A DNA stretch of 64,000 nt from Primulina eburnea. Taxonomy: Eukaryota; Streptophyta; Magnoliopsida; Lamiales; Gesneriaceae. Position numbers and translations under genes: made by a program. The notes under the pieces are model-generated. The model ran no database searches and was not told where the DNA came from. It saw nothing but the letters and a program-made list of their open reading frames with translations. The stretch covers positions 49,370,490 through 49,434,489 of the forward strand of contig NC_133103.1 of the NCBI RefSeq assembly GCF_022965805.1. Direction: 5' to 3'. Below are positions 53,137-64,000 of this stretch, one piece after another. Each line of letters starts with the position of its first letter. Positions within the stretch are counted from its first letter, which is position 1.

Positions 53137-55157
53137 CTGCTTCTTTTGAAGAATTCGAAGAATTTCCTCAAATGTTTGGCATGCTCTTCCTCGGACTTGG
53201 AATAATCAAGAATATCATCGATGAATACAATCACAAAACGATCGAGATATTTACGAAATACTCGATTCATCAAGTCCATAAACACAGCAGGAGCATTGGT
53301 CAAACCAAAAGGCATAACCAAAAATTCAAAGTGTCCGTATCTCGTGCGAAAAGCTGTTTTCGGCACATCTTCTTGTCTAACTCTCACTTGATGGTACCCT
53401 GAACGAAGATCAATCTTAGAATACACCGAAGTACCTTGCAACTGATCAAATAAGTCATCAATCCTAGGGAGTGGATATTTATTCTTGACAGTAGACTTAT
53501 TCAGTTGCCGATAATCAATACACATCCGCATCGTACCATCTTTCTTCTTGACAAATAGAATCGGTGCACCCCACGGTGAAGAACTCGGACGAATATAACC
53601 TTTACTCAACAAATCCTGCAATTGTTCTTTCAGCTCAACAGGGGCTAAACGATATGGTGCTCGAGATATGGGTTCAGTTCCTGGCATTAATTCGATACTG
53701 AACTCAACTTCTCGTTCTGGTGGAAAACCAAGAATCTCTTCTGGAAACACATCAGGAAACTCACAGACTACAGGAATATCAGAAATCCGTCGCTCATCTT
53801 GCGATAGATCCACAGCATAAACCAGAAAACCTTCATGACCAGAATCTAACAATCGATTCATCTCAATGGCAGAAACTAGAGGAATCTTGTCTTGAGAACC
53901 ACGACCATAGAAATTCCATTTAGGAGCAAAGCTAGGTCTGAAACGAACTATTCCTCGATAACAGTCAACAATGGCACGATTTGCAGTCAAAACATCCATA
54001 CCAACGATACAGTCAAAGTCATGCATAGGTAGGACTATAAGATTCAGATATAGAACATTTTCATCGGGAAACAAAATCGCATTGAACACCACATTATCAG
54101 TGATAATAATTTTGCCCATTGGAGTAGCAACAGATAGATTGGAATTCATACTAGTGGTGCGAAGATCATGCGAAACAACAAATGCGTGAGAAACAAAGGA
54201 ATGAGATGCTCCACTATCAAATAACACTCGTGCTATAAAACCACAAAGAGTACAGTTACCGGTAATGACAGTACCTGGAGCTGCCTGAGCCTCATCCTCT
54301 GTCAAAGCAAAAACATGAGCAGATGACTGATTCTGTTGACTACCTTGCCCTCTGCTCTGTTGCGAAGGGCGACTAGGCTGCTGGGAAGACTGGGACGGTG
54401 CTGGAATTCTATTACTTTGAGCTCCACTACCTGACTGGGATGATTTCCCCGTCTTACTAGGACAGACTCTAGAAAAATGGCCCGGCCGACCACAAACATT
54501 GCAAACCCCTTGAACTCCAACACACTGATTACTGGAATGCTTGCCTCCACAGTGATCACAGTAAGGTCCACTATAGCGATATCCCCCACGGTTCCCCGAA
54601 CTCCCTGAACTCGAAGAACTAGAACCAGGCTTCTTAAATTGTTTCCCACGTGGACGAAGAGATGCAGAACCAGATGAATTGAATTGTTGCCTCCCCGACT
54701 GATGATGTTGGGTAGGAACTCGATTGCCACTCCTCTTAAGACTAGCTTCAGCCCTTTTTGCTATTTCCACCGCCTCAAGGTAATTCAGTGGCTTACCGAT
54801 AGAAACAAAAGGGTGCAGATGATCGTTCAATCCTTCAATGAAACTTTCGACGACAGCAACCTGACTCGCAGCAACATGAGTAGCATATCTCAGCATAGCA
54901 TAAAAAGTATCTGCATAATCCGCCACTGACATATCGCCTTGTTTCAGGTTATGAAACTCAGAAGCCTTAGAACTATAGAATGATGGAGGACAATAGCTCT
55001 CCTTAAACTTCAGCTTGAATATATCCCAAGATGGAATGATCCTCTGAGCATCTAAAGTCATCAATGTAGTAGACCACCACATTTTGGCACGATCTTTCAA
55101 CTGATGCACAGCTAATCTCAATCGACACTCTGGAGGATACTCAATCAAATCAAACAA
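53100..55157 (-). pseudogene. Gypsy-3 gag-protease-RT (after a stop in gag)
   Basis: 685 codons. Gag core ([20 protein letters not shown]), a CCHC knuckle ([14 protein letters not shown]), protease ([13 protein letters not shown]), and RT ([43 protein letters not shown]). It ends in a frameshift near 53,140. The Met at 55,157 is not the start: gag continues upstream across a TAA at about 55,158 to about 55,370 (GRGRGRGRPRVRVVDDTF, then HSMHPPRFSGSEG). The real start was not resolved; a possible splice acceptor-like TCGTATAG is at about 55,395. Confidence 0.9.
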
Positions 55158-55550
55158 TTATTCAATCTCAGAAATCCATAACTCAGCTTTCTCAGCTCCC
55201 TCGGAACCACTGAATCGAGGAGGATGCATAGAATGGAAACGCGCAACTAACTCATCCATCCTAAGCTGCTCTAGATGATCAGCAGCTTGCTCAACAAAAG
55301 TATCATCAACAACACGGACACGAGGTCTACCTCGTCCACGACCTCGACCTCGAGCTAAAGGAATCTCATCAATAAGAATTTCTCCACCTCCTTCTATTCT
55401 ATACGATAAAACACCAAAACAATTAGAATGAAAGTAAACAAATCAAATAATCACATAAACATTCTGTCAAATAGCATACACATGCGCAACAACCATTTTA
55501 GTGCCAAGACTCGAGTGTCCTAGACTCTAGTTCGAGCGTATCCCAGTTTA

Positions 55551-55564
55551 CGCTCTGATACCAA
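55551..55564 (-). promoter_or_regulatory. Gypsy-3 primer-binding site, tRNA-Met
   Basis: The minus strand reads TGGTATCAGAGCG just inside the 5' LTR, complementary to initiator tRNA-Met. Confidence 0.88.
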
Positions 55565-55566
55565 GA

Positions 55567-57976
55567 TGTGAGGCCCATTTACTCTAACGACAATTAATGA
55601 TCAAACAATAATGGTTTGACTTAAAACTGCAGCGGAAAAAGGTTTAAAATACTTTAAAACGGACCTCAGCGCCTAGAAAAATTTCGGCATGACCTCCCCG
55701 TAAGTAGGACATCCCGAAAACTCAAGCAGCAGTTTATATCAAAATATACTCCAACTAGAGTCAATAAAACAAAAACCGAAGTTAAACAACCTATAGCCGC
55801 ACTGGCCAGGACTAAGCAGAAATTAAAACTTACCAAAAGCTCACCAGATCATAAACATCACAGAGTCGACTCAGAACATCACAAAAACAACCAAATACTA
55901 CTACAGATACACGGGGCATCTCCCCGGCAAATAAAGTACAATACAAGTCTGAAACAAACTCAAGACATACATATAGACTAACTGGGAGACTCCACTGAAC
56001 AGAACCAAGCAATCCAACCTCAATCCCGAGCTCCACTGGCGGAACCTCGGCCTGATGCTGCAAAACGACTCGGGAGATCTACCATGGTGCCCAAAAAGCA
56101 ACCACAGCAGCCCCCCAGTAAACAACTGAGGTTAGGATTCTTGTATGAAACAGTTCAACAATAACATAAATCATGCATAATCATAAAATGAAATGTAATA
56201 TGCAATGCATGAAAGGCTCAACGAATAATCGGGATAACAGGAGCCAACAAACAGTACGATAACAACTGGAATAATGCTCGAGCAACAACACAGGGGAGCT
56301 ACATCGTCATGCAGCTAAACCGCCCTGCCAAGTATGCGAGGTATGCCAAGATGTGCTGAAAAACACCCCTGACTCGGCCTCCATACAGCTGATACGCTAT
56401 AACAGGATGGCACAACAGAACGAACTAGATGACACAATCCCAGCGCTCACCTCAAAAGACTGCACTAACCACGGGATTGTTCAATCACATCTACGGTCTC
56501 ATGTGTATAGGCCTATCAGCCACCCAATGATCCCGAGATAAACAACAGTGCCAGATAACAACGGATATCAACAATGGGCTAACAAGAACGATATGGCTCA
56601 ACATGAATGTCATAACTGTATGCCCAATGCCAAATGCCAATAATATGTCATAATAAATAAACATAGATCACAATGAAGGCATTTAACAATTTACAACAGT
56701 CAACAAGTCATAAACACGATCCATGTAACACAGAATGACAATTAAACATAATTTATGTTTTACCGTCGTATGTTACCGAGCTGTAACTTACCTATACCAA
56801 CTCGACAATCCAATAACAACTTCACTTCAATACCATTGGCCTAAACAAAGCAAGAATAAACCGATCATGAACTACATTCCATACCAATGTCCAATTTTGG
56901 CACAAAAGAGCATAAAATTCGTATCTCGCTCAATATTAAATCAAATCAATATCCGCCAATTGGAAATGAAAGATAACTCAAATATATAAGTTTCTCCAGT
57001 TAAAACCATCTTCAGAATCTCTGTAAATTATTCTCAGAATTTCCAAAAACACTCTGTTACTTACGAATTCACGGACAGAATCTCACACACTGAGCAGTTC
57101 CAGAAAAACGGGCATAACTTGCTCAATTCTTAATGGAATTTAACGAATTTTATATCATTACGAAGATAACACATAGCTATACAATTTTATTTTGAATCAC
57201 AAGTCTAGAATCCGAGCGCATAATTGACAAAAACTCGAATTACAGTAGGTGTCCTGCACAGCACCATTTCAGAATTCGATTTGACACATTTTGGTAGAAA
57301 AATCATATCAAATCCGTTTCTTATCCAAATTTGATGATTCCAGTGGCTATAGAAAGCTAACAAACAGAGCTACAACTTCTTTATAATTCATTTCTACAAA
57401 TTCAAACTACAAAAGTCGCAGTAACCCAAAAATTCTCACCCAAAATCGGAAGGATTCTCGCAGAAACAGGGCACCCGAACAGCAGCTTCGATCTACCTGA
57501 ATCCTTGCTCAAACTTCGCGATTTCTGACTTGAATCGAAGCCTAGGATGTTAGGAAGACACCACTTCAGACCGATCGAGATTTGGACGCCGAACGGAGGA
57601 GTTATCGCGATTTTCCCGCAGCTGCTCCAAGGGTTACGAAAATTTGGGTTGAGGTAAATGGGTTTGGGAAATAGCTTCTCTCCCTTCCTCTATTATTGGT
57701 AAGTTGTGTATATGTATGTGTATTTTTTATATATTGTGTATTTGGTTACTAAAATAGTAACTCAAGCCCATTTATCCCGGTCTGTATTTATTTTGCTCTC
57801 GTGTGTTATTTAAACTCTATATGTATTTTATATCGTTAAATTCTCCGATATTCTAAAATACATATTTTTAACACACTTCTTGAATTTATTTGACATAAAT
57901 AATTATTTTAATTTATAACTCAATAATTATTCTAATTATGCCAAAATTACCGGATAATAAATTACAGGGCCTTACA
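55567..57976 (-). repeat. Gypsy-3 5' LTR
   Basis: 2,410 bp, the partner of 48,213-50,712, lacking the 83-bp duplication. It holds no genes; small frames such as 56,353-56,541 lie in the repeat. Confidence 0.94.
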
Positions 57977-59190
57977 ATGAAACTAAAATTTGACAAGTTA
58001 CAACACTAAAAACCCTAAATAGGCTAACTTCGAAGACTAAAATTACAATTTTCCTTGCTTATCTAATAAATAGAGCTAATACAATAATTAAAATTAAAAT
58101 CAATATATTACTTAAAATTATAATTTTATTTATTACATTTTGAAATTTTGAACGGTAACTTAAATTACATTACAATTTTTAAAACTAAATTACAATTTTA
58201 TTAATTCTGGACAACATTATACAATAATTAAAATTTAAAATAATATATATTACTTAAAATCATAAAAATTTTAATTAAATTTACAAATTTTAAATTTATA
58301 CTGAATTGATTTAGAAATTTGAAAATCAAATTAAAACTTTATTAAATGATATTTAAATTATAAGTAACACTTCACTAAGTATATTTTATTTATTTCAAAT
58401 GAGATAACTCTTTGTCACGCTCCGAAACCGAGGTTAAAGGACATCGACGTTGTTTTACAAATCGTGGGTTTTACTTTCTTCCCATTTTATGAAAAGTTTC
58501 ACCCCACTGAATTTCTAATATCGTTCCTGACAAATCTGATAAAAAAAGAGAGAAAAGTAAAGCAAAACGATCCTCAATGATTCAAAATGGGATGAACAAA
58601 TTTTGTCTTTTTCATTTATTTTTGTTTATGTATATTTTAATGTGCGTAATATAAGTTTTATCTTTGTCACGTAGGAGAGCATCTGTGTCAAATAAGTAGT
58701 ATTCGGTGGATCTAGTGGTTTCTAACAAAAAAAGACCGAAACAAAAAAAAAATCAAGTTACTGGATGAAAAATAAAAATTGACAAGTGACGACATTAAAA
58801 CCTAATATACCTCCACTTACAAGACTAAAATTGCAATTTTTCTTGCTTATATAATAAATAGAGTTTATACAATAATTAAAATTAAAATCAATAAATTATT
58901 TAAAATAACTTATTATGAAATTTTAAATATTTGAAGTGTAATGTAAACGACATTAGAAATTTTAAAACTAAATCACAATTTTATCAACTCTTGAAAACAT
59001 TACACAATAATTAAAATTTAAATTAATATATATTATTTAAAATCATAATTTTTTTTTTGTTAAATTTACAAATTTTAAATATATCCTGTATCTCATTAGA
59101 AATTTTAAAATCAAATTAAAACTTATCATTGCTATTTAAAATATAAATAAAACTTCTCTGAGTATATTTTATTTATTTCAAATGAGATAA
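57977..59190. repeat. Tandem AT-rich repeat, two diverged units
   Basis: 48,150-48,212 plus 57,977-58,410 is repeated at about 58,700-59,190. Shared motifs are GGATCTAGTGGTTTCT (like 48,155), ATGAAA(C)TAAAATTTGACAAGT and TATTTATTTCAAATGAGATAAC. Units are about 500-600 bp and well diverged. Gypsy-3 is inserted in the left unit. No coding sequence. Confidence 0.78.
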
Positions 59191-59402
59191 CCCCTTCATC
59201 TCTTATTTTTCTTGCAAAATTCGCATTGAAAGTATGCATGATTGGTACTTTTTGTAAGGATCAATCAATATGTTTAGACGGGGTGAATATATATATCTGA
59301 ACAGATTAATAGTACTCTTAAATTGCACGTTTTTAAATTGTTTTTGTGTTGTCTCATTGGATCCTTATTTTCTTTCGTTTGACTGACTCTAGTAACATGT
59401 CA
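59191..59402. other. AT-rich spacer
   Basis: No gene or repeat recognised between the tandem AT-rich repeat and the LTR at 59,403. Confidence 0.5.
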
Positions 59403-62400
59403 TGTAACGTCCCGAAAATCGAAAAGTCCACGTGAACCACATGCATGCAAATTATTAAATTTCTTTAGTATTTTATTTAATTATTTTTAAAGCATTAAAT
59501 GCATGTTTATCTCATTAATTTATGTTTAATTATTTTTATGCATTTTATGAATAATTCTTGGATGATAGGACTTAATTCATGAAATTTTAAAAGTTCATGC
59601 ATTAGGGTTTCTAGATATATTTCACGTCCAAACGAGGAATGGAGACCGGAGAATTTTCAAGAAAATTATTTTATTAAATGATTAATTTTTATTAATTAAT
59701 ATAAGGTGTTTTTAAGGCTAGTTTTCAAAAATGGGATTTTCTGGGTATTTTTACCCTCAATATTTTATTTTTAACGGTACCTAAAATTTAGCGAATCGGG
59801 AGACTTTTTGAGAGTTCGGCTAATGTTTTCAAAAACTTTCCAACACGAAATATTTTTCGGGAGTATGTTTGGAATTAATGGGCCTACTTTTAATTATATT
59901 GGGCTTAAAACTCTTTTTAAAATTTTAAAATATCATTAAGGCCCATTATCTTACTAATTAACTATTTATTTATACCTAAGGACCCATTAAACCTAAATCT
60001 AACTCCCACCAGCCGACAACCCCTCTCCCCTTCATTATTTTAGTGGGTTCCAGTAGTCATTTTCATGGTTTTTATCAGAAAGATTCGGCCATGGCTTGTG
60101 CTTGCAAAAGAAATTCCCCGGCGCTCCCCCGACGTCCGTTCTTCATCATTCTTGCGTAGGAATCATCAAAGGCACGCATTTTACTTTCGTTTTTGCATCA
60201 CATACGTCATATACATGCTGTTTTGTGTGATTCATGTGTTTAAAATTCGGTCCATGTAATATTTTTCAGATCATGGTTTGGTTAGTATGGTTTTTGAGCA
60301 AATATTTGCATCTCTCACGTTTTTCATGATTTTTTGCAAAGGGGCTGCCGATTTTATGTTTCTTATGGGCTGAAGACGTCTATGATTAAGGGAGCTAGGT
60401 ACTGGAGTCGAATCTTGGGTGGTTTAGGTGAGAAGGTAGGAGAACCGATGGGTTTCATTTGGTCACACAGGTTGATTGTGGCTACATTGGAGGATTTGAG
60501 CGAGCCGGCGGTGCGAGAGCCACTTATAGCCTTGGACCAGACCCTGGTGGAGCTGAGTCAGGGTCTAGGATGGCTCGGACACAGCTGGACATGACCATGA
60601 AACCGATCGAGCAAGACGGAAGGATTTTGAGCTAGTTTCGGGTGAGCTTCGGGTGTGCGTGTGTTGCAGTGTGCATGTGCTGATTTCTTGGGAAGGTTCG
60701 GTCCATAAGGGTCCTAGGGTGGTCTAGGAGAGGTTGGTTAGGCGCTGGTCCGTGTGGTCTTGAGCTAGGATCGATAATTTGCAAGTTTGGTCCATTGAGG
60801 TTTGAAGTTATAGTATGCTGGAAATTCCAGCAGCTTGTGGCATCCTTTTCGTGTGTTTAAGTGGGCTGAAAAATGTGGTTTAGGGGCTGGTAAATTGTAT
60901 TTTAGGCATGGTTTAAATTTGGGTAAAATTTAGTTAAGTTTCGGGTCGATTCGAGTTAAAACCGGGACCCTGTTCCAAGTTTTAAAACAATTCGGTTAAG
61001 TTATGAAATGAGCTCAATTTTACGTCTAGGAATGCTTATAAATATGTTTTTGGATATTTTTAGGAGTTTGGTAAGGTTCGGATCAAAATAATGAGTTTTG
61101 GATTTATCCGGGATTTAATCGTCGCACGAAACGTTAATTAAAGGATTAATGGAAACGTCTAGATTTAAGCTTAATAAAATTATTGGAAATTATATTTAAG
61201 CTCAAATTATTATTATAAGTCTAAATTTTTAATTTGGGAATTTTATACTAAGGTTTGGTTTAATTCGGAATTAAAACGCATTAATAGGTTATATTTAAAG
61301 ATTAATTTAAAAGTCGTAGATTTATGCCAAATAAAAATATGGGAAAGTTCTTGTAAGCTTAAATAATTATTTGGGACGTGTTAGAGTTAATGGAATTAAG
61401 AAAATGTCAAAGAAGTGAAATTTTACATCTATAGGCAAAATGGTAATTTTTGGGTTTCAGGGGAAAAATGGTCATTTTGCACCTAGGGTGAGATGGTCCT
61501 GGCAGCGACCTGAGCATATTTTATCACGTTTTAAATGGTTATGCATCATGTTTATGGATTTTTATGAAATTATAATAAATACGGTGCATGATTGGTTTAA
61601 AGGAAAAATTATGTATATGCATGATTTTATTAAGTGATGAATATGATGACACGTTTTGAAGAAAGTGATTTAGTTGTGACTAATACGATGACACGATGAC
61701 ATGATGATATGATTGGAGATATCGTGAGGGAAAAGGCCCCAGAGGGAGCCCGTTTACGGGAGAAGGCCCAGAGGGAGCCCGACGATCGTATTTCCATTGA
61801 CATGATATGATGATATGATAGGCTCGGGCTCAGTTGACGGGTGAAAGTGTCGCTGATGTCCCCCGCCGTCGGGTACCGCGGTTACACGTAGAAGGATCCA
61901 TCGACTGACATAATGACATGATGATACGAAAGTCACATCTAATGAACGAAATTCAAATTAAGATTTTAACACGTATATGCTGATACGATGATACATGCTA
62001 ATACCATGTTTTGACAGGTCACAGTTACGCATACAATATGATAATAGGATGAGACATGATTTTACACGACACGATTTTACACGACATGTTTACATTATGC
62101 TTTTAAGTTCATGAAAGATATGTTGAGTATGATATTTTTCACTGCTGTGTGATATATATATGTACTTGTTATTAACAGTGCAGGTGTTTTGAGTCTTTAG
62201 ACTCACTAGGCGTGGTGTTATGCAGGTGAGCTTTATGATGAGGAGACTGGAGGTGCCGAACTCTGAGTAGGCAGACCTGGTGCGGTGACATAACCCGAGG
62301 ACCACATATTTTCCGCATTACGATTTATGAGATTGAGAGGAGATAATATTTTCATAAGTCGATGATTTTAAAATTTATACTCGTTTATGTTTACGCATGA

Positions 62401-62539
62401 TTTTGGAACGAGTTTGGTTATTTTAAACTACGCTATTTTTACTGTCAAATATTTAAGATCATTTTTAAATATTATTTCGAAAATGCGAGCTGTATAAAAA
62501 AAAAAAAATTCCGCACTTTTAAATCTAATAGACGTCACA
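59403..62539 (+). repeat. Long 5' LTR (~3.1 kb) of a retrotransposon extending past the window
   Basis: Begins TGTAACGTCCCGAAAATC and ends GACGTCACA, followed after two bases by a tRNA-Met primer site. The TG...CA ends and the adjacent primer site support an LTR. It includes a duplicated GGCCC(A)GAGGGAGCCCG motif (about 61,735-61,785). Short frames (60,065, 60,334, 61,440) lack domains and are not genes. The 3' LTR is outside the window, so this boundary is inferred. Confidence 0.75.
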
Positions 62540-62541
62540 GT

Positions 62542-62554
62542 TGGTATCAGAGCA
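62542..62554 (+). promoter_or_regulatory. Primer-binding site, tRNA-Met
   Basis: TGGTATCAGAGCA follows the LTR end ...GACGTCACA by two bases. Standard for Ty3/gypsy and many plant LTR elements. Confidence 0.85.
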
Positions 62555-63770
62555 AGGGTCCTGTATAGGGTTATGCCACCGCCAGCTTTTGTCTCTCAGT
62601 CTTCAAGCCTCGAGTCTGTAAGCTTTTATGATTTAAATGTTTTAAATGATTTACTCTTATCATCTGCATGTTAACATGATTTATGCTTTTTGAAGATCTA
62701 CGGTATATGTTTAACTGCTTTGATGATTTAAAGATTTATTGTTTAAAAAGATTAAATTGCATGTTGGTTACGTTTGGAATTAGACGTGTCTAAGAATTCG
62801 AATATTGGGCTTTAGGAAAGGTTGAAAATAAGTTGGCTATATTAATTTTTGGTCAGTAATACTAATGTCCTCCTTATTGGTCATAGGTTAATCTTGAAAA
62901 TTTTGAATGCTTTTGAGACTTGTAGAATTTATAAGAAATTATTGATGGTTCGTGGTTGCTAGCCGAGTTAATTTTTGAGAATTCCTTGTAAGGGTTAATG
63001 ATTCGAAGACTACGACGATCTTTGGAAGTATAAAAACGTAGAATTTATTTAGGATGCATGCTCTACCTAGTGGGACCTAAGGATTGAATTGCATGGATTG
63101 AGAATTTTAAGGACCTAATTGTATTAACCAATAATTTGATGACCTAAGTGCAACAATAAAATTCTAAGGGACTATTTTTGAAATTACCAAAATTTGGGAT
63201 TAAACTATGAGTTTCGAGAATTTTAAGGTTTAAAGAGGCTAAAATCGAAATTTTAATGAGTACAAAATGCAAATTTCGAAGAGTTGTAGGGCCAAAAATG
63301 TAATTTTTGAGAACTTAAAGTGCCAAATTGCAAATTTCGAAAATTTTGAGGATTTAATTTGAACTTGGAGGAACACTTAGGTTGAATGAATAATTTTTCG
63401 AGGTTATGATAATTGATTTTGGGTTTAATAAACTTAAAATTTCTGAAATTTATGTAAGAGAAACCTATAAAGTGGGATTAGGAACGCCAAGAACTTATGG
63501 ATAATTGTTGGATTCTTGAGATTTAGGACAAACGAATAATATTCGAGGAAAGTAAGAACTAATTTTGCAATTTTTAAGAAATTTGGGGGATTTGTTTGAC
63601 AGTAAGTGAAAAGCAAATGGTTTAAATGATTGGAATTTTTGATGATTTAAATTTGAAAGGATATTTGGAACCTTGAGATATTTGGGTTATAATGTTATAA
63701 GAAATGGTAATCAAGGACATTGAGGATGAATCAATCTTGTGCTAAAAAAAAAGTGTTAGTGAAATAATGT
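62555..63770 (+). other. Untranslated leader/internal region of the edge retrotransposon, no ORF
   Basis: AT-rich with no credible coding sequence. Many short stretches repeat the pattern of AATTTTGA/AAATTTCGA, which looks like degenerate filler. A gag ORF, if present, lies beyond 64,000 or is interrupted by the element at 63,771. Confidence 0.5.
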
Positions 63771-64000
63771 TGTTGAGGATCGAAGTTGAGTTTAGAGGGG
63801 GGGTGAATAAACTCTACTCGTTTTTCTTTCTTCTTCTGATGATGTACTAAAATCCTGTTAGAGATATTAGTTTATCTTGTGCGTATACCTTCACCTAGAT
63901 TTCAATAAGACGTGCGGAAACAATCTGATGAAGTAATTGAAAGACAATAAAAACAGTAGGCAGCAGTTGTTTATGGAAGTTCGAAGATGAAATCTTCTAC
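63771..64000 (+). mobile_element. Possible LTR start of a further Copia-type element (window edge)
   Basis: TGTTGAGGATCGAAGTTGAG followed by TTTAGAGGGGGGGTGAATAA resembles the start of plant Copia LTRs. It is cut by the window edge, so class and extent cannot be settled. Confidence 0.4.

Larger units (their letters stand above)
48213..57976 (-). mobile_element. Gypsy-3, Ty3/gypsy chromovirus (Tekay-like), minus strand
   Basis: LTRs 48,213-50,712 (2,500 bp) and 55,567-57,976 (2,410 bp), both TGTGAGGCCC...CCTTACA. Target duplication ATGAA at 48,208-48,212 and 57,977-57,981. tRNA-Met primer site and purine tract occupy the correct places. The 90-bp length difference is mostly an 83-bp duplication in the left LTR. 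LTR sequences remain very alike, so insertion is fairly recent. Confidence 0.95.

Noticed and set aside
60065..60594. Two plus-strand ORFs in the 59,403 LTR
   Set aside because: No domain similarity; they sit in LTR sequence before the primer-binding site.
1..64000. A novel multi-gene system
   Set aside because: Apart from the terpene synthase, all coding regions belong to known classes of virus or transposon; no conserved unknown gene cluster was seen.

Overview
This is plant nuclear DNA, almost certainly from a dicot. It holds a spliced terpene synthase gene, an endogenous caulimovirid (Florendovirus-like), several LTR retrotransposons primed by initiator tRNA-Met, DNA transposons, MITEs and long AT-rich spacers. 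I found no rRNA, tRNA, CRISPR array or prokaryotic-type operon. An asterid host is a guess from the repeat content. Host genes are nearly absent: about three quarters of the window is mobile DNA, and I see no sign of a new defence or metabolic system.

Left part (1-16,750). Six exons of a terpene synthase lie on the minus strand (1,854-4,697), with canonical splice sites and both metal-binding motifs; the first exon is not found. A ~1 kb tandem duplication copies the gene's 3' end (38-1,037 against 1,038-2,003). Upstream of exon 2 are a (TA)n microsatellite, a 169-bp foldback MITE, more (TA)n, and then an endogenous pararetrovirus. The virus is present as a truncated minus-strand copy (5,018-8,410) joined head-to-head to a slightly more than unit-length plus-strand copy (8,411-16,380, unit ~7.80 kb). 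Both copies encode reverse transcriptase/RNase H and a downstream ORF2; only the plus copy has the movement/coat/protease part, and that copy is inactivated by a frameshift and nonsense codons.

Middle part (16,750-38,010). AT-rich spacer, a hAT-like end (17,375), and a ~2 kb dispersed repeat block present twice (18,36x-20,5xx and 32,99x-36,9xx). The two blocks flank a 5'-truncated minus-strand Copia element of Sirevirus type (LTR 20,629-21,403, multiple polypurine tracts, envelope-like ORF 21,763-23,523, RT/RNase H remnant 31,821-32,987). Inside it sits a young Gypsy element, here called Gypsy-1 (24,633-31,773, target duplication GATGT), whose gag-pol has one visible stop codon. The right repeat block carries a 1.47-kb Mutator-like foldback element (33,101-34,572). 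A partial third block carries a truncated LINE tail (37,083-37,257).

Right part (38,011-64,000). Gypsy-2 (38,011-46,987, target duplication GGTTG) interrupts a MITE. It is old and decayed and has an apparent GT-AG intron between gag and protease. Gypsy-3 (48,213-57,976, target duplication ATGAA) lies on the minus strand and is moderately decayed. A tandem AT-rich repeat follows. Last come a 3.1-kb LTR with its primer-binding site (59,403-62,554), whose element continues past the window, and a possible further Copia-type LTR start at 63,771.

Overall this is a heterochromatin-like nested insertion landscape. The integrated virus lies where a (TA)n tract adjoins the terpene synthase, probably in its intron 1.
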